Shown piece after piece: positions 7,190-15,377 of a stretch of 36,797 bases of DNA. The stretch is from an uncultured bacterium (GTDB lineage: Bacteria; Bacillota_I; Bacilli_A; RFN20; CAG-826): NCBI GenBank assembly GCA_949297305.1, contig CASFSG010000031.1, forward strand, positions 1 through 36,797, read 5' to 3'. A program made the position numbers and the translations under genes. Positions within the stretch are counted from its first letter, which is position 1; each line of letters starts with the position of its first letter. Under the pieces are notes generated by a model. That model was not told the DNA's origin. It made no database searches and saw nothing but the letters and a program-made list of their open reading frames with translations.

Positions 7190-8497
7190 ATGCGTTTAAA
7201 TGGTTATAAATTTAAATTTATTTTATTAGAAATACTTAAATGTCTATTGATGGGCTTATTTATCGGGGTCCTTACCGCTTTATATAAATACGCGGTTGAA
7301 CTCGTTCTTTACTTATCAGGAGTTTTATTTTCGATTAACAACTTACCTTCGCTAGGAGTAGGCCTGATATCCGCTTTTGCATTACTATTCATTGGTTATT
7401 ATATGTTAACAAGCGAAGGTTCGATTCAAGGTAGCGGACTAGCTCAACTAGAACTAAACATCGCTTATAATCAAGGAACAATTAAATGGTACAAGGCTTT
7501 ACCAATGATGTTTGTAAATAGCCTCATTTCGTTTTTTGTCGGAATTCCAGTCGGAAAAGAAGGTCCGATTGTTTTTATGGGAGGTACGGTTGCAATCGGC
7601 TTAAAACGTTTCTATAAAAGTCAAGATCATGAAGACATCGCCCTTGGCATGGGGGCAGGGTTTGGAAGCGCCTTTCTTTCACCGTTAAGTGGGGTAGCCT
7701 ACACTTTTGAAGAAGGTCTCGAACATTTTTCTTTTTTTAAATTATTCAAAGCGATAATCACTTGCTTTGTCGCCGCCTTGACAAGCTATGCAATTAATCC
7801 AGAATTTGTCTACCAATTAAATGTCAACGTAGGTTTTAATTGGGCAACATCCTATACTTTAATTTTTCTTTTCTTAGTTGAATTATTAGTAGCTTACTTA
7901 CTCTTAAACGGCACGAAACACGTCAAAATTTTTATTAACAAGCATTATCAAAATTTTTGCATTAAGTATCGTTACATTTTTATTTATGTTATTTCTATTG
8001 CAATTTTAATATCGCTCCCTTTAATTTCTGGTAGTGGTTTAAATATTACCAATTCAATTTTTGCCGAGGAAGAAATAATGACGATTTATTGGGTCGTTAT
8101 TCTAATTCTGTTATATCGTTTAATCATTTTTATAATTGCTGGTAATTCAATGGCTAGTGGCGGGAACGCTCTACCAATTTTAACTCTAGGCGCCTTAGTG
8201 GCAAAATTGCTGACATTTTTATTTCACCTATTTCCTAATTATGATATGACGCAAGATTATCTAATAATTATTTTGGGTATGACTACTTTATTTGCGATGA
8301 TGAATAACGCTCCAATTACGAGCTTTTTTCTCACTTTATCATTTGGAGGATTAAGTAATCTATTAACAACAATATTTCCGTCTTTAATTATGATGATATC
8401 AATCTTTATCTATAATAAATTTAAACCAAAAGATAATATTATTGCCGTTTTAAGAAAACTACTTAAAACATCAAACGCCAATAAAATAGATCATTAA
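7190..8497 (+). CDS. CLC-family chloride/proton (or related anion) antiporter
   Basis: This is a membrane protein of the CLC family, about 435 aa from the ATG at 7190. Three selectivity regions are visible: EGSIQGSGLAQLE (GSG at about 81-83), PVGKEGPIVFMGG (122-126, with gating Glu124), and a divergent third motif, ASGGNALP, where G-x-F-x-P is normal. The internal proton glutamate position is kept (GVAYTFEEGLEHF, about 174-175), favouring an H+-coupled antiporter over a channel. No C-terminal CBS domains are present. The frame stays open upstream to a TTG at 7112 that overlaps the divergent nitroreductase, but those residues are not CLC-like and 7190 fits the family better. There is no convincing ribosome-binding site. 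The transported anion (chloride or fluoride) cannot be fixed from sequence. Confidence 0.87.
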   Translation: MRLNGYKFKFILLEILKCLLMGLFIGVLTALYKYAVELVLYLSGVLFSINNLPSLGVGLISAFALLFIGYYMLTSEGSIQGSGLAQLELNIAYNQGTIKWYKALPMMFVNSLISFFVGIPVGKEGPIVFMGGTVAIGLKRFYKSQDHEDIALGMGAGFGSAFLSPLSGVAYTFEEGLEHFSFFKLFKAIITCFVAALTSYAINPEFVYQLNVNVGFNWATSYTLIFLFLVELLVAYLLLNGTKHVKIFINKHYQNFCIKYRYIFIYVISIAILISLPLISGSGLNITNSIFAEEEIMTIYWVVILILLYRLIIFIIAGNSMASGGNALPILTLGALVAKLLTFLFHLFPNYDMTQDYLIIILGMTTLFAMMNNAPITSFFLTLSFGGLSNLLTTIFPSLIMMISIFIYNKFKPKDNIIAVLRKLLKTSNANKIDH

Positions 8498-8509
8498 TAA
8501 ATCATCTAT

Positions 8510-8532
8510 AAAAAAACAGGACTTAAGTCCTG
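8510..8532 (-). terminator. terminator of the tRNA-Arg transcript (palindromic)
   Basis: CAGGACTTAAGTCCTG (8517-8532) is a perfect 16-bp palindrome. On the minus strand it is followed by seven T, giving a good terminator 12 bp past the tRNA. In the plus direction it is followed only by AAATATTTT, so it may weakly end the CLC transcript too. Confidence 0.85.
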
Positions 8533-8543
8533 AAATATTTTAA

Positions 8544-8619
8544 TGGCACCCTCCAAGAGGCTCGAACTCTTAACCTACAGCTTAGAAGGCTGTTGCTCTA
8601 TCCATTGAGCTAGGAGGGT
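8544..8619 (-). tRNA. tRNA-Arg (anticodon UCU)
   Basis: A 76-nt cloverleaf is readable on the minus strand. The acceptor arm ACCCTCC pairs with GGAGGGT; the D arm is GCTCAATGGATAGAGC; the anticodon stem ACAGC/GCTGT encloses CTTCTAA with anticodon TCT; the T arm is AAGAG-TTCGAGC-CTCTT. The 3' CCA is encoded (8544-8546). It reads AGA/AGG arginine codons, heavily used in AT-rich genomes. It has its own promoter and terminator between uvrC and the CLC gene. Confidence 0.97.
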
Positions 8620-8629
8620 ACTAGACAAT

Positions 8630-8657
8630 ATATTAAATCATTTTCACTCTTTTTCAA
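8630..8657 (-). promoter_or_regulatory. promoter of tRNA-Arg
   Basis: Minus-strand TTGAAA (8652-8657), 16-bp spacer, TAATAT (8630-8635). The predicted start lies a few bases before the mature tRNA 5' end at 8619. Confidence 0.65.
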
Positions 8658-8664
8658 TGAAAAC

Positions 8665-10422
8665 TTATTTATTTTCATGTAGTCTTTCATAGACTTTAAT
8701 AGCGACATCATGAGGAAGAATTTGTTCGAGTTCAATTATCGAAGCGTTTTTAATCTCATCTAAAGAGCGATAAGTATTCTCTAGTAGTAAGAGGCGTTTA
8801 ATACCCAATCCCTCAATATTCGCTAAGATAGATAAGCGATAATTTTTATTTCTGATAGAGTGATGAAAGCTAATGGCATAACGATGTACTTCGTCTTGCA
8901 TCTTCACAAGTAAAAAGAAGAGATTTTTATTCGAAATTGGATATTCTTTTTCTTCTGCATCAATTAATCCTTTTGTTTGATGTTTAGCGTTTTTATATAA
9001 GCCAAAACAAGGTATTGTAAGCGAGAGTTTTTTTAACGCCTCGATAGCGACTTTAACTTGTTTTGCCCCGCCATCAACTAAAATTAAATCAGGTAAAACA
9101 TCACCATTTTCAATTAACCTCTTATAGCGACGTCCGACCACTTCCTTCATCGAAGCATAATCATCGCGTTTTTCTTTGTTAGCAATATGAAAATGACGAT
9201 ACATCTTCTTATATGGCTCACCATTAATAAAAACGACCATCGCCCCAATAGAGGCATCACCTTGAAGGTGCGAATTGTCGAATAATTCAATCCGATAAGG
9301 TGTTTTAATTTTTAACAAATCACCCAATTCTTTTAATAAAGCATCTTTATCTTCTTTTAATGATGAAGACATAAAGAAATTGTCGAGGGCTTGCGTTGCA
9401 TTTAAATGAGCAATTTTAGTTATTTCAAAAAGTTTTCCTTTGCTGATTGATAAAACTTTGACATCATAAATTTGTTCAATAGTTTTACGAGCGTTTTCAA
9501 GATTTATTATAATTTCTTGAGGCAAGTCATGATTTTGATAATATTGCAAAATTAAATCGATAACTTGTTCTTCTTCATCTAAAAATTTTTCGACGACAAA
9601 ACTATCTTTTCCTATTAGCGCGCCATTTCGATATATTAAGATTGATAATGCTAAATAGTTTTCGCGACTACTATAAGAAAAAAAGTCGCGATCTGCTTTA
9701 TCTAAAGTCTCAACATTTTGTCGCTCTTTAATGTGATTAATGCTATCTAAAATTTCTTTATACTCTTTGGCTTTTTCATAATTTAGCTTTTCGCTTTCTT
9801 CTAACATTAATTTTTTATATTTTAGATAAATTTCATCATTTTTTCCATTTAAAAAATCGCGTATTTGCGTTAATAACTTTGCAAAAGTTTCATCATTTAT
9901 CTTATTTATACAAGGTGCTAGACATTCATTAAGATGAAAATATAAACAAGGTTTACTTGGAATATTACGACATTTTCTTAAAGGAAAAATGCGATTGAGT
10001 AAATCGATAATTTGATAGGCATATTTACTTGAAGGATAGGGTCCAAAATAAAAATATTTATCAGAATTATTATGTCGAGCAATCTTTAAAAAAGGATCAC
10101 CTATTTTCTTTAAAGCAATATAGGGATAATGCTTATCATCTTTAAGTAAAATATTATAGCGAGGATAATGCTTTTGGATGAGATTCATCTCTAAAATAAA
10201 AGCTTCTTTTTCGTTTTTAGTTAAGATAAAATCAAAATGATGAACATGCATTACCATCGCTAAAACTTTTCCTTCTTGTGGCCTAAGAAAATATTGGCTA
10301 ACACGTTTATTTAAATCTTTGGCTTTGCCGATATATATGATAGTATTATCCTCGTTATACATCAGATATACCCCGGGAGAATGCGGTAATAAATCGAGTT
10401 GATTTTTAATTAATTCATTCAT
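8665..10422 (-). CDS. uvrC: excinuclease ABC subunit C
   Basis: UvrC makes the two incisions beside a UvrAB-bound DNA lesion. The 585-aa protein has the N-terminal GIY-YIG nuclease (G17-V-Y-L...Y30-I-G-K-A-K-D-L), a four-Cys-type region (CRNIPSKPCLYFHLNECLAPC), the UVR helical hairpin (about 195-230), the RNase H-like nuclease core (IELFDNSHLQGDASIGAMVVF and LILVDGGAKQV with catalytic Asp), and a C-terminal helix-hairpin-helix (NIEGLGIKRLLLLENTYRSLDEI). Length is normal for the family. Its ATG overlaps the TGA of mutS2 (ATGA), so the pair is co-transcribed and coupled. Confidence 0.97.
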   Translation of the reverse strand: MNELIKNQLDLLPHSPGVYLMYNEDNTIIYIGKAKDLNKRVSQYFLRPQEGKVLAMVMHVHHFDFILTKNEKEAFILEMNLIQKHYPRYNILLKDDKHYPYIALKKIGDPFLKIARHNNSDKYFYFGPYPSSKYAYQIIDLLNRIFPLRKCRNIPSKPCLYFHLNECLAPCINKINDETFAKLLTQIRDFLNGKNDEIYLKYKKLMLEESEKLNYEKAKEYKEILDSINHIKERQNVETLDKADRDFFSYSSRENYLALSILIYRNGALIGKDSFVVEKFLDEEEQVIDLILQYYQNHDLPQEIIINLENARKTIEQIYDVKVLSISKGKLFEITKIAHLNATQALDNFFMSSSLKEDKDALLKELGDLLKIKTPYRIELFDNSHLQGDASIGAMVVFINGEPYKKMYRHFHIANKEKRDDYASMKEVVGRRYKRLIENGDVLPDLILVDGGAKQVKVAIEALKKLSLTIPCFGLYKNAKHQTKGLIDAEEKEYPISNKNLFFLLVKMQDEVHRYAISFHHSIRNKNYRLSILANIEGLGIKRLLLLENTYRSLDEIKNASIIELEQILPHDVAIKVYERLHENK

Positions 10423-12731
10423 TTTAAATAGATGATTGTCTTTCCTGATCCACCATTATTTGCTAAAGCATCTTCAAACGATTTGACGAATGAACATTTG
10501 CTTAAATATTCGCGAACACCGCGCTTAAGAGCGCCAGACCCATGACCATGTATGATTGCAACATTAGAAAATTTATTTAATAAAGCATCATCTAAAAATT
10601 TCTCAACTTTTCTCATCGCTTCATCATACCTTAAACCGATAATATTAAGTTCAACCTGACGGTCATAACGAATATTTTTATCGACATAAAAGTCGATATT
10701 CTTAGTAATTTGAGGTGCAGCAATTTTCGTAATTTTATCAATCGTTGTTTTAACATCTAGTCCGTTATTAGTCCGTATTAAAAGATTATTTCCATTAACT
10801 TTAATAACTTTCCCCTCAATTTGATAATCGCTTAATGAAACATAATCTCCAAGTGAGATATTATCATCACATATTTTATTTTCCAAATCATCTTTTTCAT
10901 TTTTAGCTAACAATTTATTTAAAGCGTTTTTCGCCTTTATAGCAGTAGGTAAAGATACATCCATTTGCTGATTTTTTAATATTTTATCGATATGTTCTTT
11001 GGCTTTTTGTACTTCTTTAGCAATAATTTTTTCAGCATTAGATTTGATATCTTCATTTCTTTCACGCAATTTATTTTCGATAGTAGCAATTTGAAGTTGT
11101 TTAATTTCTAATTCCTTATTTCGGCGAATAACTTCTTCATTCAGCGTTTGATATTTAGCAACTTCATCGTTGAGATTTTTTAATAAATCACTGATTTCAT
11201 TATGGCTATTTTTTGCTAAATATTTTTCAGCATTATAGATAATTTCCCCTTTTAGATGATACCTTTTTGCCATATAAATACCGTAACTTTTGCCAGGCAA
11301 GCCGATTTTTAATTTATAGGAGGGAAGAAAATTTGTTTCATCGAAGATCATCATCGCGTTTTTAACCCCACTATTTTTATAAGCGTATTCTTTTAACGAT
11401 TCATAATGCGATGAAATAAATGCAAAACAATTTTTCTTTCTTAAATAGTCGATAATTGCCATCGCTATCGCACTACCTTCACTTGGAGATGTCGCTGAAC
11501 CAAGTTCGTCTAAAATGACTAAATCATTTTCTTCACAGTGACGAGTAATGCGCGCTAAATTATCAATATGGGCTGAAAAAGTTGACAAATTATCGCTTAA
11601 AGATTGTTGGTCACCAATATCGACATAGATATGTTTAAAAAAAGGAATTTTGGCATCATAAGCACTTACCGGTAATCCCATTAAAAACATCAAGGAGATA
11701 ATACCTAAAGTTTTTAAAGCAACCGATTTTCCGCCCGCGTTTGGACCAGATAAAATTATTATTTTATTTTCTCGATCAAAATAATAATCATTGCTAACGA
11801 CTATCTTAGGATCGATTAATGGGTGAGAGGCACTTTTTAGTTTAATGCTATGATCATCACTTAATTTTCCCACGATATAATTATGCTTTAAAGCATAACG
11901 AGCTTTCGCTAAGTGAAAAGAAATTTCGCCTAAAAGTAAATTATTACTGATTAATTTCTTTTCGTTTTCGAGAATTTTTTTGCTCAAAGAAACAATTAGA
12001 CGATGAATTTCTTCTTTTTCTTTTAATAAAACAACTTGTAAATCATTATAAATATCTATTAATTCACTCGGTTCCACAAATGAAGTTAGACCACTGTCAG
12101 AAATATCATAAACGATGCCCAGTACTTTATTTTTATATTGATTTAAAAGCGGTAAAACAAAATGTCCATCGCGGATTGTAATGACTTTTTCACTAAGATA
12201 AGGACTATATTTATTCAAAACTTTTTCGGCTTCAATTCGCGATTTTTCTTCAATCTTTTTAATTGATTTTCGTAAGGAATATAATTCATCACTTGCATCG
12301 TCTTTAATCGATAAATCCTCGTTAATAATTGCGTCAATCTCTTTTTTAAGCGAGGCTAAATCAAAAAAATTATAGAGTAGCTTTTTTAGTTTCGATCCAT
12401 CGATGAATTTAACTTTTGCAAAGGATGAAATTAATTGCAAAGTACTTTTAATATCTGTTCGAACCTGGTCTAATTCACCTAAAGACAACATTTTTCCTTT
12501 TTTTCCTTTTTCAAACAATATATCTAGGCGTGAAGAATAATTATCTTTAATATCGTAATAATTTAAAATTTCGATGCTTTCTGCAAGTAAATCCGTCGCA
12601 TGCTGAAATTCATCGATATCTTTAATCATTTTTAAATTTAATATTTTTTCTTTAGCGACTTCGCTATTAGATAAAGACGATATTTCTTCTAAAATTTTAT
12701 CGATTTCTAAAATGCCATACAAATTTAACAC
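10419..12731 (-). CDS. mutS2: MutS2 endonuclease / ribosome-collision factor
   Basis: This 770-aa protein has the MutS2 architecture: an N-terminal clamp/lever region, an ABC ATPase with Walker A GPNAGGKS (about 329-336), IGDQQSLSDNLSTFSAHI, and DELGSAT (408-414), a long coiled coil (about 500-590), a KOW-like region, and a C-terminal Smr domain with the G-L-R-x-x-E/D-A start and HGHGSGALKRGVREYL. It lacks the MutS mismatch-recognition domain. In Bacilli MutS2 suppresses recombination and also splits collided ribosomes; the role here is inferred from family. It starts at GTG 12731 with no Shine-Dalgarno. A weak -10 (TAAACT, 12738-12743) sits 6 bp upstream, so the mRNA may be leaderless. Confidence 0.95.
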   Translation of the reverse strand: MLNLYGILEIDKILEEISSLSNSEVAKEKILNLKMIKDIDEFQHATDLLAESIEILNYYDIKDNYSSRLDILFEKGKKGKMLSLGELDQVRTDIKSTLQLISSFAKVKFIDGSKLKKLLYNFFDLASLKKEIDAIINEDLSIKDDASDELYSLRKSIKKIEEKSRIEAEKVLNKYSPYLSEKVITIRDGHFVLPLLNQYKNKVLGIVYDISDSGLTSFVEPSELIDIYNDLQVVLLKEKEEIHRLIVSLSKKILENEKKLISNNLLLGEISFHLAKARYALKHNYIVGKLSDDHSIKLKSASHPLIDPKIVVSNDYYFDRENKIIILSGPNAGGKSVALKTLGIISLMFLMGLPVSAYDAKIPFFKHIYVDIGDQQSLSDNLSTFSAHIDNLARITRHCEENDLVILDELGSATSPSEGSAIAMAIIDYLRKKNCFAFISSHYESLKEYAYKNSGVKNAMMIFDETNFLPSYKLKIGLPGKSYGIYMAKRYHLKGEIIYNAEKYLAKNSHNEISDLLKNLNDEVAKYQTLNEEVIRRNKELEIKQLQIATIENKLRERNEDIKSNAEKIIAKEVQKAKEHIDKILKNQQMDVSLPTAIKAKNALNKLLAKNEKDDLENKICDDNISLGDYVSLSDYQIEGKVIKVNGNNLLIRTNNGLDVKTTIDKITKIAAPQITKNIDFYVDKNIRYDRQVELNIIGLRYDEAMRKVEKFLDDALLNKFSNVAIIHGHGSGALKRGVREYLSKCSFVKSFEDALANNGGSGKTIIYLK

Positions 12732-12778
12732 ATTATTAGTTTAGCATAAAGACATATCTTTTTAAGTATTTTATCATT

Positions 12779-12795
12779 TTATAACATTGTTATAA
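12779..12795. promoter_or_regulatory. inverted repeat between divergent mutS2 and rnhC
   Basis: TTATAAC-ATT-GTTATAA, 7-bp arms, in the 119-bp divergent promoter region. It could be a regulator site or just promoter-type AT sequence. Confidence 0.3.
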
Positions 12796-12815
12796 CTAAC
12801 AAAAATTAATGCGTT

Positions 12816-12844
12816 TTGATTGAATTGATCTTTTTTGATAAAAT
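12816..12844 (+). promoter_or_regulatory. promoter of rnhC, predicting a leaderless transcript
   Basis: TTGATT (12816-12821), 17-bp spacer, TAAAAT (12839-12844). A start site 7 bp past the -10 falls on the GTG start codon at 12851. Confidence 0.6.
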
Positions 12845-12850
12845 ATAAAT

Positions 12851-13783
12851 GTGATTAATGTCAATGTTCCATTAAATAACAATCGCCACGATGTCAATTT
12901 TATCATGGATTATTATCGTGACTATAAGGTTTCTAGCGATAATCAATACATGTTTTTTAAAGCAAAAAAAGGCACATTACAAGTCGTAATTTATATCAAT
13001 AAAGACAAAGAATTCACAACTTTAACTCTCCAAAATTCTATCGACTATCTCGATAAAGAAATAAAAGACCATTTTAAAATAGATTTAAACCATTTAAGCG
13101 AAGAAAATATCTCGAAAGAATGGATTGATTTGGGACCTCAAATTGGCTCTGACGAAGTTGGTGTCGGTGATACTTTTGCCCCCATTTGCGTCTGCGCTGC
13201 CATGATTAAAAAAGAAGATATCGCTTTTTTAAGAAAGTTAAAAGTCGACGATTCGAAAAAATTAAATGATGCATATATTCGAAAAATTGCTCCTTATTTA
13301 ATTAAGCGCATTCCCTATTCACAAGTTTCCTTAACAAACGAAAAATATAACGAACTAATTTTACAAGGCGAGAATCTCAATACAATCAAGGCTAAACTCC
13401 ATAACACTGCGCTATTAAATTTAAAGAAACGCTATCCAGAAATTAAACATATATATGTCGATGAGTTCGTCAACGCTAATAAATATTACCAATATCTATT
13501 TTTAGAAGATGAGATTGTCGATAATATCGTTTTTAAAACAAATGGCGAAACTTATTTTCCTAGCGTCGCAACTTCTAGCATTATCGCACGTTATTCTTTG
13601 TTAAGAAAAGTCGATAAAATCTCTGAAATATATCATTACCCGATACCGCTAGGATCAAATGCTAAAATCAAAGAAGCTTTTCAAGCAATATACCAAAAAT
13701 ATGGTTTAGAAACTTTAAGAAAACTTGTCAAAGCGAATTTTAAAAACTTTATCAATTTCTTAAAAGAAAATAATCTTAACTAA
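12851..13783 (+). CDS. rnhC: ribonuclease HIII
   Basis: RNase HIII cleaves RNA in RNA/DNA hybrids. The 310-aa protein has the HIII-specific N-terminal TBP-like domain (about 1-85) followed by the type 2 RNase H core: IGSDEVGVGDTFAP (catalytic Asp101, Glu102), VDDSKKLND (Asp near 133-134) and YVDEFVNAN (Asp204). SVATSSIIARY is another family block. The presence of the TBP-like domain separates it from RNase HII. The start is GTG; upstream ATGs are out of frame and there is no Shine-Dalgarno, but a -10 box ends 6 bp before it. Its stop overlaps the convergent rluD gene by 8 bp, with no terminator between. Confidence 0.94.
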   Translation: MINVNVPLNNNRHDVNFIMDYYRDYKVSSDNQYMFFKAKKGTLQVVIYINKDKEFTTLTLQNSIDYLDKEIKDHFKIDLNHLSEENISKEWIDLGPQIGSDEVGVGDTFAPICVCAAMIKKEDIAFLRKLKVDDSKKLNDAYIRKIAPYLIKRIPYSQVSLTNEKYNELILQGENLNTIKAKLHNTALLNLKKRYPEIKHIYVDEFVNANKYYQYLFLEDEIVDNIVFKTNGETYFPSVATSSIIARYSLLRKVDKISEIYHYPIPLGSNAKIKEAFQAIYQKYGLETLRKLVKANFKNFINFLKENNLN

Positions 13784-14675
13784 TTTTGTCTATAATCTGC
13801 TTAAAATATGTAGGCATAGGAGCGTCAAACGCCATTTTTTCTTTTGTGCGAGGATGAATAAGTTCGAGATGATAGGCGTGTAAAAGTTGACCATCATCAA
13901 TTAAATCTAAATTATCTTTGCCATAGGTAAAATCGCCAATTAAAGGATGACCGATATAATCAAAATGAACACGAATTTGATGCGTCCGACCCGTTTTTAA
14001 AACGACATCGACTAAGGTGTACTTACTTTGATAGATTTTTATCACCCGAAAATCAGTTTCAGCATATTTACCTTTTTTGAGATCGATTGCTTGTTTTAAA
14101 GGATGATTTTTATCTTTACCGATCGGAGCGATAATCTTCCCTTCTTGTTCGTCGATAACTCCTTTAACTAAAGCGAGATACTTTCTCACGATTTGATGAG
14201 AACTCAATAAAGAAGATAAAAAGGTTAACGCTTGACTATTTTTAGCGACAACTAATAGACCAGAAGTGTCTTTATCTAAACGATGGACGATGCCGGGACG
14301 ATTTTGGTTTTCCGCTAAAACTTTGTTCGCTCCAAGTAAGGCATTAACTAATGTGTGCTCATAATTATTTATACCAGGATGAGTGACGAGATGACGACTT
14401 TTATTAATGATGATAATGTCATCGTCTTCATAGATGATATCAAGAGGAATATCTTCTTTAATCAATTCTTTTACTTGGGGATTAGATAGTTCTAAAATCG
14501 AAATTAAATCACCGCGTTTTAACTTGGTGGCACTATGAGAAATTTTGCCGTTAACTAAAATATTTCCTAAACGAATATTATTTTGAATGATGGAACGTTT
14601 GCTATTTAATTTTTTTGCCAAAAAACTATCGAGGCGTTCACTATCATCAAAATCGAAAATTATTTCTTGATTTAT
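13776..14675 (-). CDS. rluD: RluD/RluA-family 23S rRNA pseudouridine synthase, probable AUA start
   Basis: The protein converts specific uridines to pseudouridine, most likely in 23S rRNA. It has an N-terminal S4 RNA-binding domain, a catalytic block RPGIVHRLDKDTSGLLVV (catalytic Asp in HRLD), KTGRTHQIRVHF and LLHAYHLELIHP. With TTG at 14621 as start the S4 domain would lose its first strand. The frame is open further up to an ATA at 14673-14675, directly after the lspA stop, preceded by GGAGG at 8 nt. This adds NQEIIFDFDDSERLDSF, matching the usual RluD opening with E-R-L-D-K-F. I therefore place the start at AUA (299 aa). A base error (ATA for ATG) is the alternative. RluD rather than RluB-like identity comes from the S4-RluA layout. 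Confidence 0.9.
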   Translation of the reverse strand: MNQEIIFDFDDSERLDSFLAKKLNSKRSIIQNNIRLGNILVNGKISHSATKLKRGDLISILELSNPQVKELIKEDIPLDIIYEDDDIIIINKSRHLVTHPGINNYEHTLVNALLGANKVLAENQNRPGIVHRLDKDTSGLLVVAKNSQALTFLSSLLSSHQIVRKYLALVKGVIDEQEGKIIAPIGKDKNHPLKQAIDLKKGKYAETDFRVIKIYQSKYTLVDVVLKTGRTHQIRVHFDYIGHPLIGDFTYGKDNLDLIDDGQLLHAYHLELIHPRTKEKMAFDAPMPTYFKQIIDKIS

Positions 14676-15377
14676 CTATTTATCCTCCGTCGTTTCTTTT
14701 TTTATAGAGGAGATGCTTTCTTTATCTTTCGCCTTATTAAGTTCTTCTAACTTAGCGGGTTCAATATCATAGATACCTTGTTCTTTTTTCTTTTTCGTGT
14801 CTTTAATTAAGTCAATAATCATCGCGATAATCAAAATAATTACACCGATTACTAAAGAAGAATCAGCGATATTAAAGGTTGGAAAACGATATGAACCAAA
14901 GATGAATTGAATCCAATCGATAACGCCATTAAATCCGACGATATTTTCCCAATAAAAAGCTCGATCGATGAGATTACCAAATGCTCCAGCAATCATCATG
15001 ATGATACCAACACGATAAATTTTATTGAAATTTTCGTACTTTAACCAATAGAAAATAGATAAACCAATTGATAAAACGATTGAAATAATAATCCAGATTG
15101 CTCGCATTAATAAAGATCCATCCGATCCCATCCCAAAGGCTGCGCCGGTATTATAGACGAGAGTGACTTCTAAAAAATTAGGAATAATACTGACACTTTC
15201 GCCAACTGTTAAATTATTTTGAACGCTCCATTTAGAAGCGATATCAATGATAAATAAAAGAATGACAACCCAAGCATAAGAGCGATAGAAAGCTTTTAAA
15301 AAGGTTAAAAACCCATTTTTAGTAAAAAGGTGTTTGATGCGTTCTTTCGATAATTTCTCTTTAAGTTTTTTAAACAT
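14676..15377 (-). CDS. lspA: lipoprotein signal peptidase (signal peptidase II)
   Basis: LspA removes the signal peptide from diacylated prolipoproteins at the membrane. The core has four membrane helices and the catalytic aspartates in GNLIDRAF (Asp138) and FNIADSS (Asp172), with the conserved VYNTGAAFG (Asn76). At 233 aa it is longer than the usual 150-170: there is a 33-residue basic N-terminal extension and a 40-residue Lys/Glu-rich tail. Presence of LspA implies a lipoprotein-based surface. It overlaps ileS by 8 bp, with GAGGTGA as ribosome-binding site inside ileS, and it abuts rluD; the lspA-rluD pairing is conserved in Firmicutes. Confidence 0.95.
   Translation of the reverse strand: MFKKLKEKLSKERIKHLFTKNGFLTFLKAFYRSYAWVVILLFIIDIASKWSVQNNLTVGESVSIIPNFLEVTLVYNTGAAFGMGSDGSLLMRAIWIIISIVLSIGLSIFYWLKYENFNKIYRVGIIMMIAGAFGNLIDRAFYWENIVGFNGVIDWIQFIFGSYRFPTFNIADSSLVIGVIILIIAMIIDLIKDTKKKKEQGIYDIEPAKLEELNKAKDKESISSIKKETTEDK

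Noticed and set aside
8517-8532. 16-bp palindrome after the CLC gene as an operator
   Set aside because: The run of T on the minus strand right after it and its position past the tRNA make a terminator the simpler reading.
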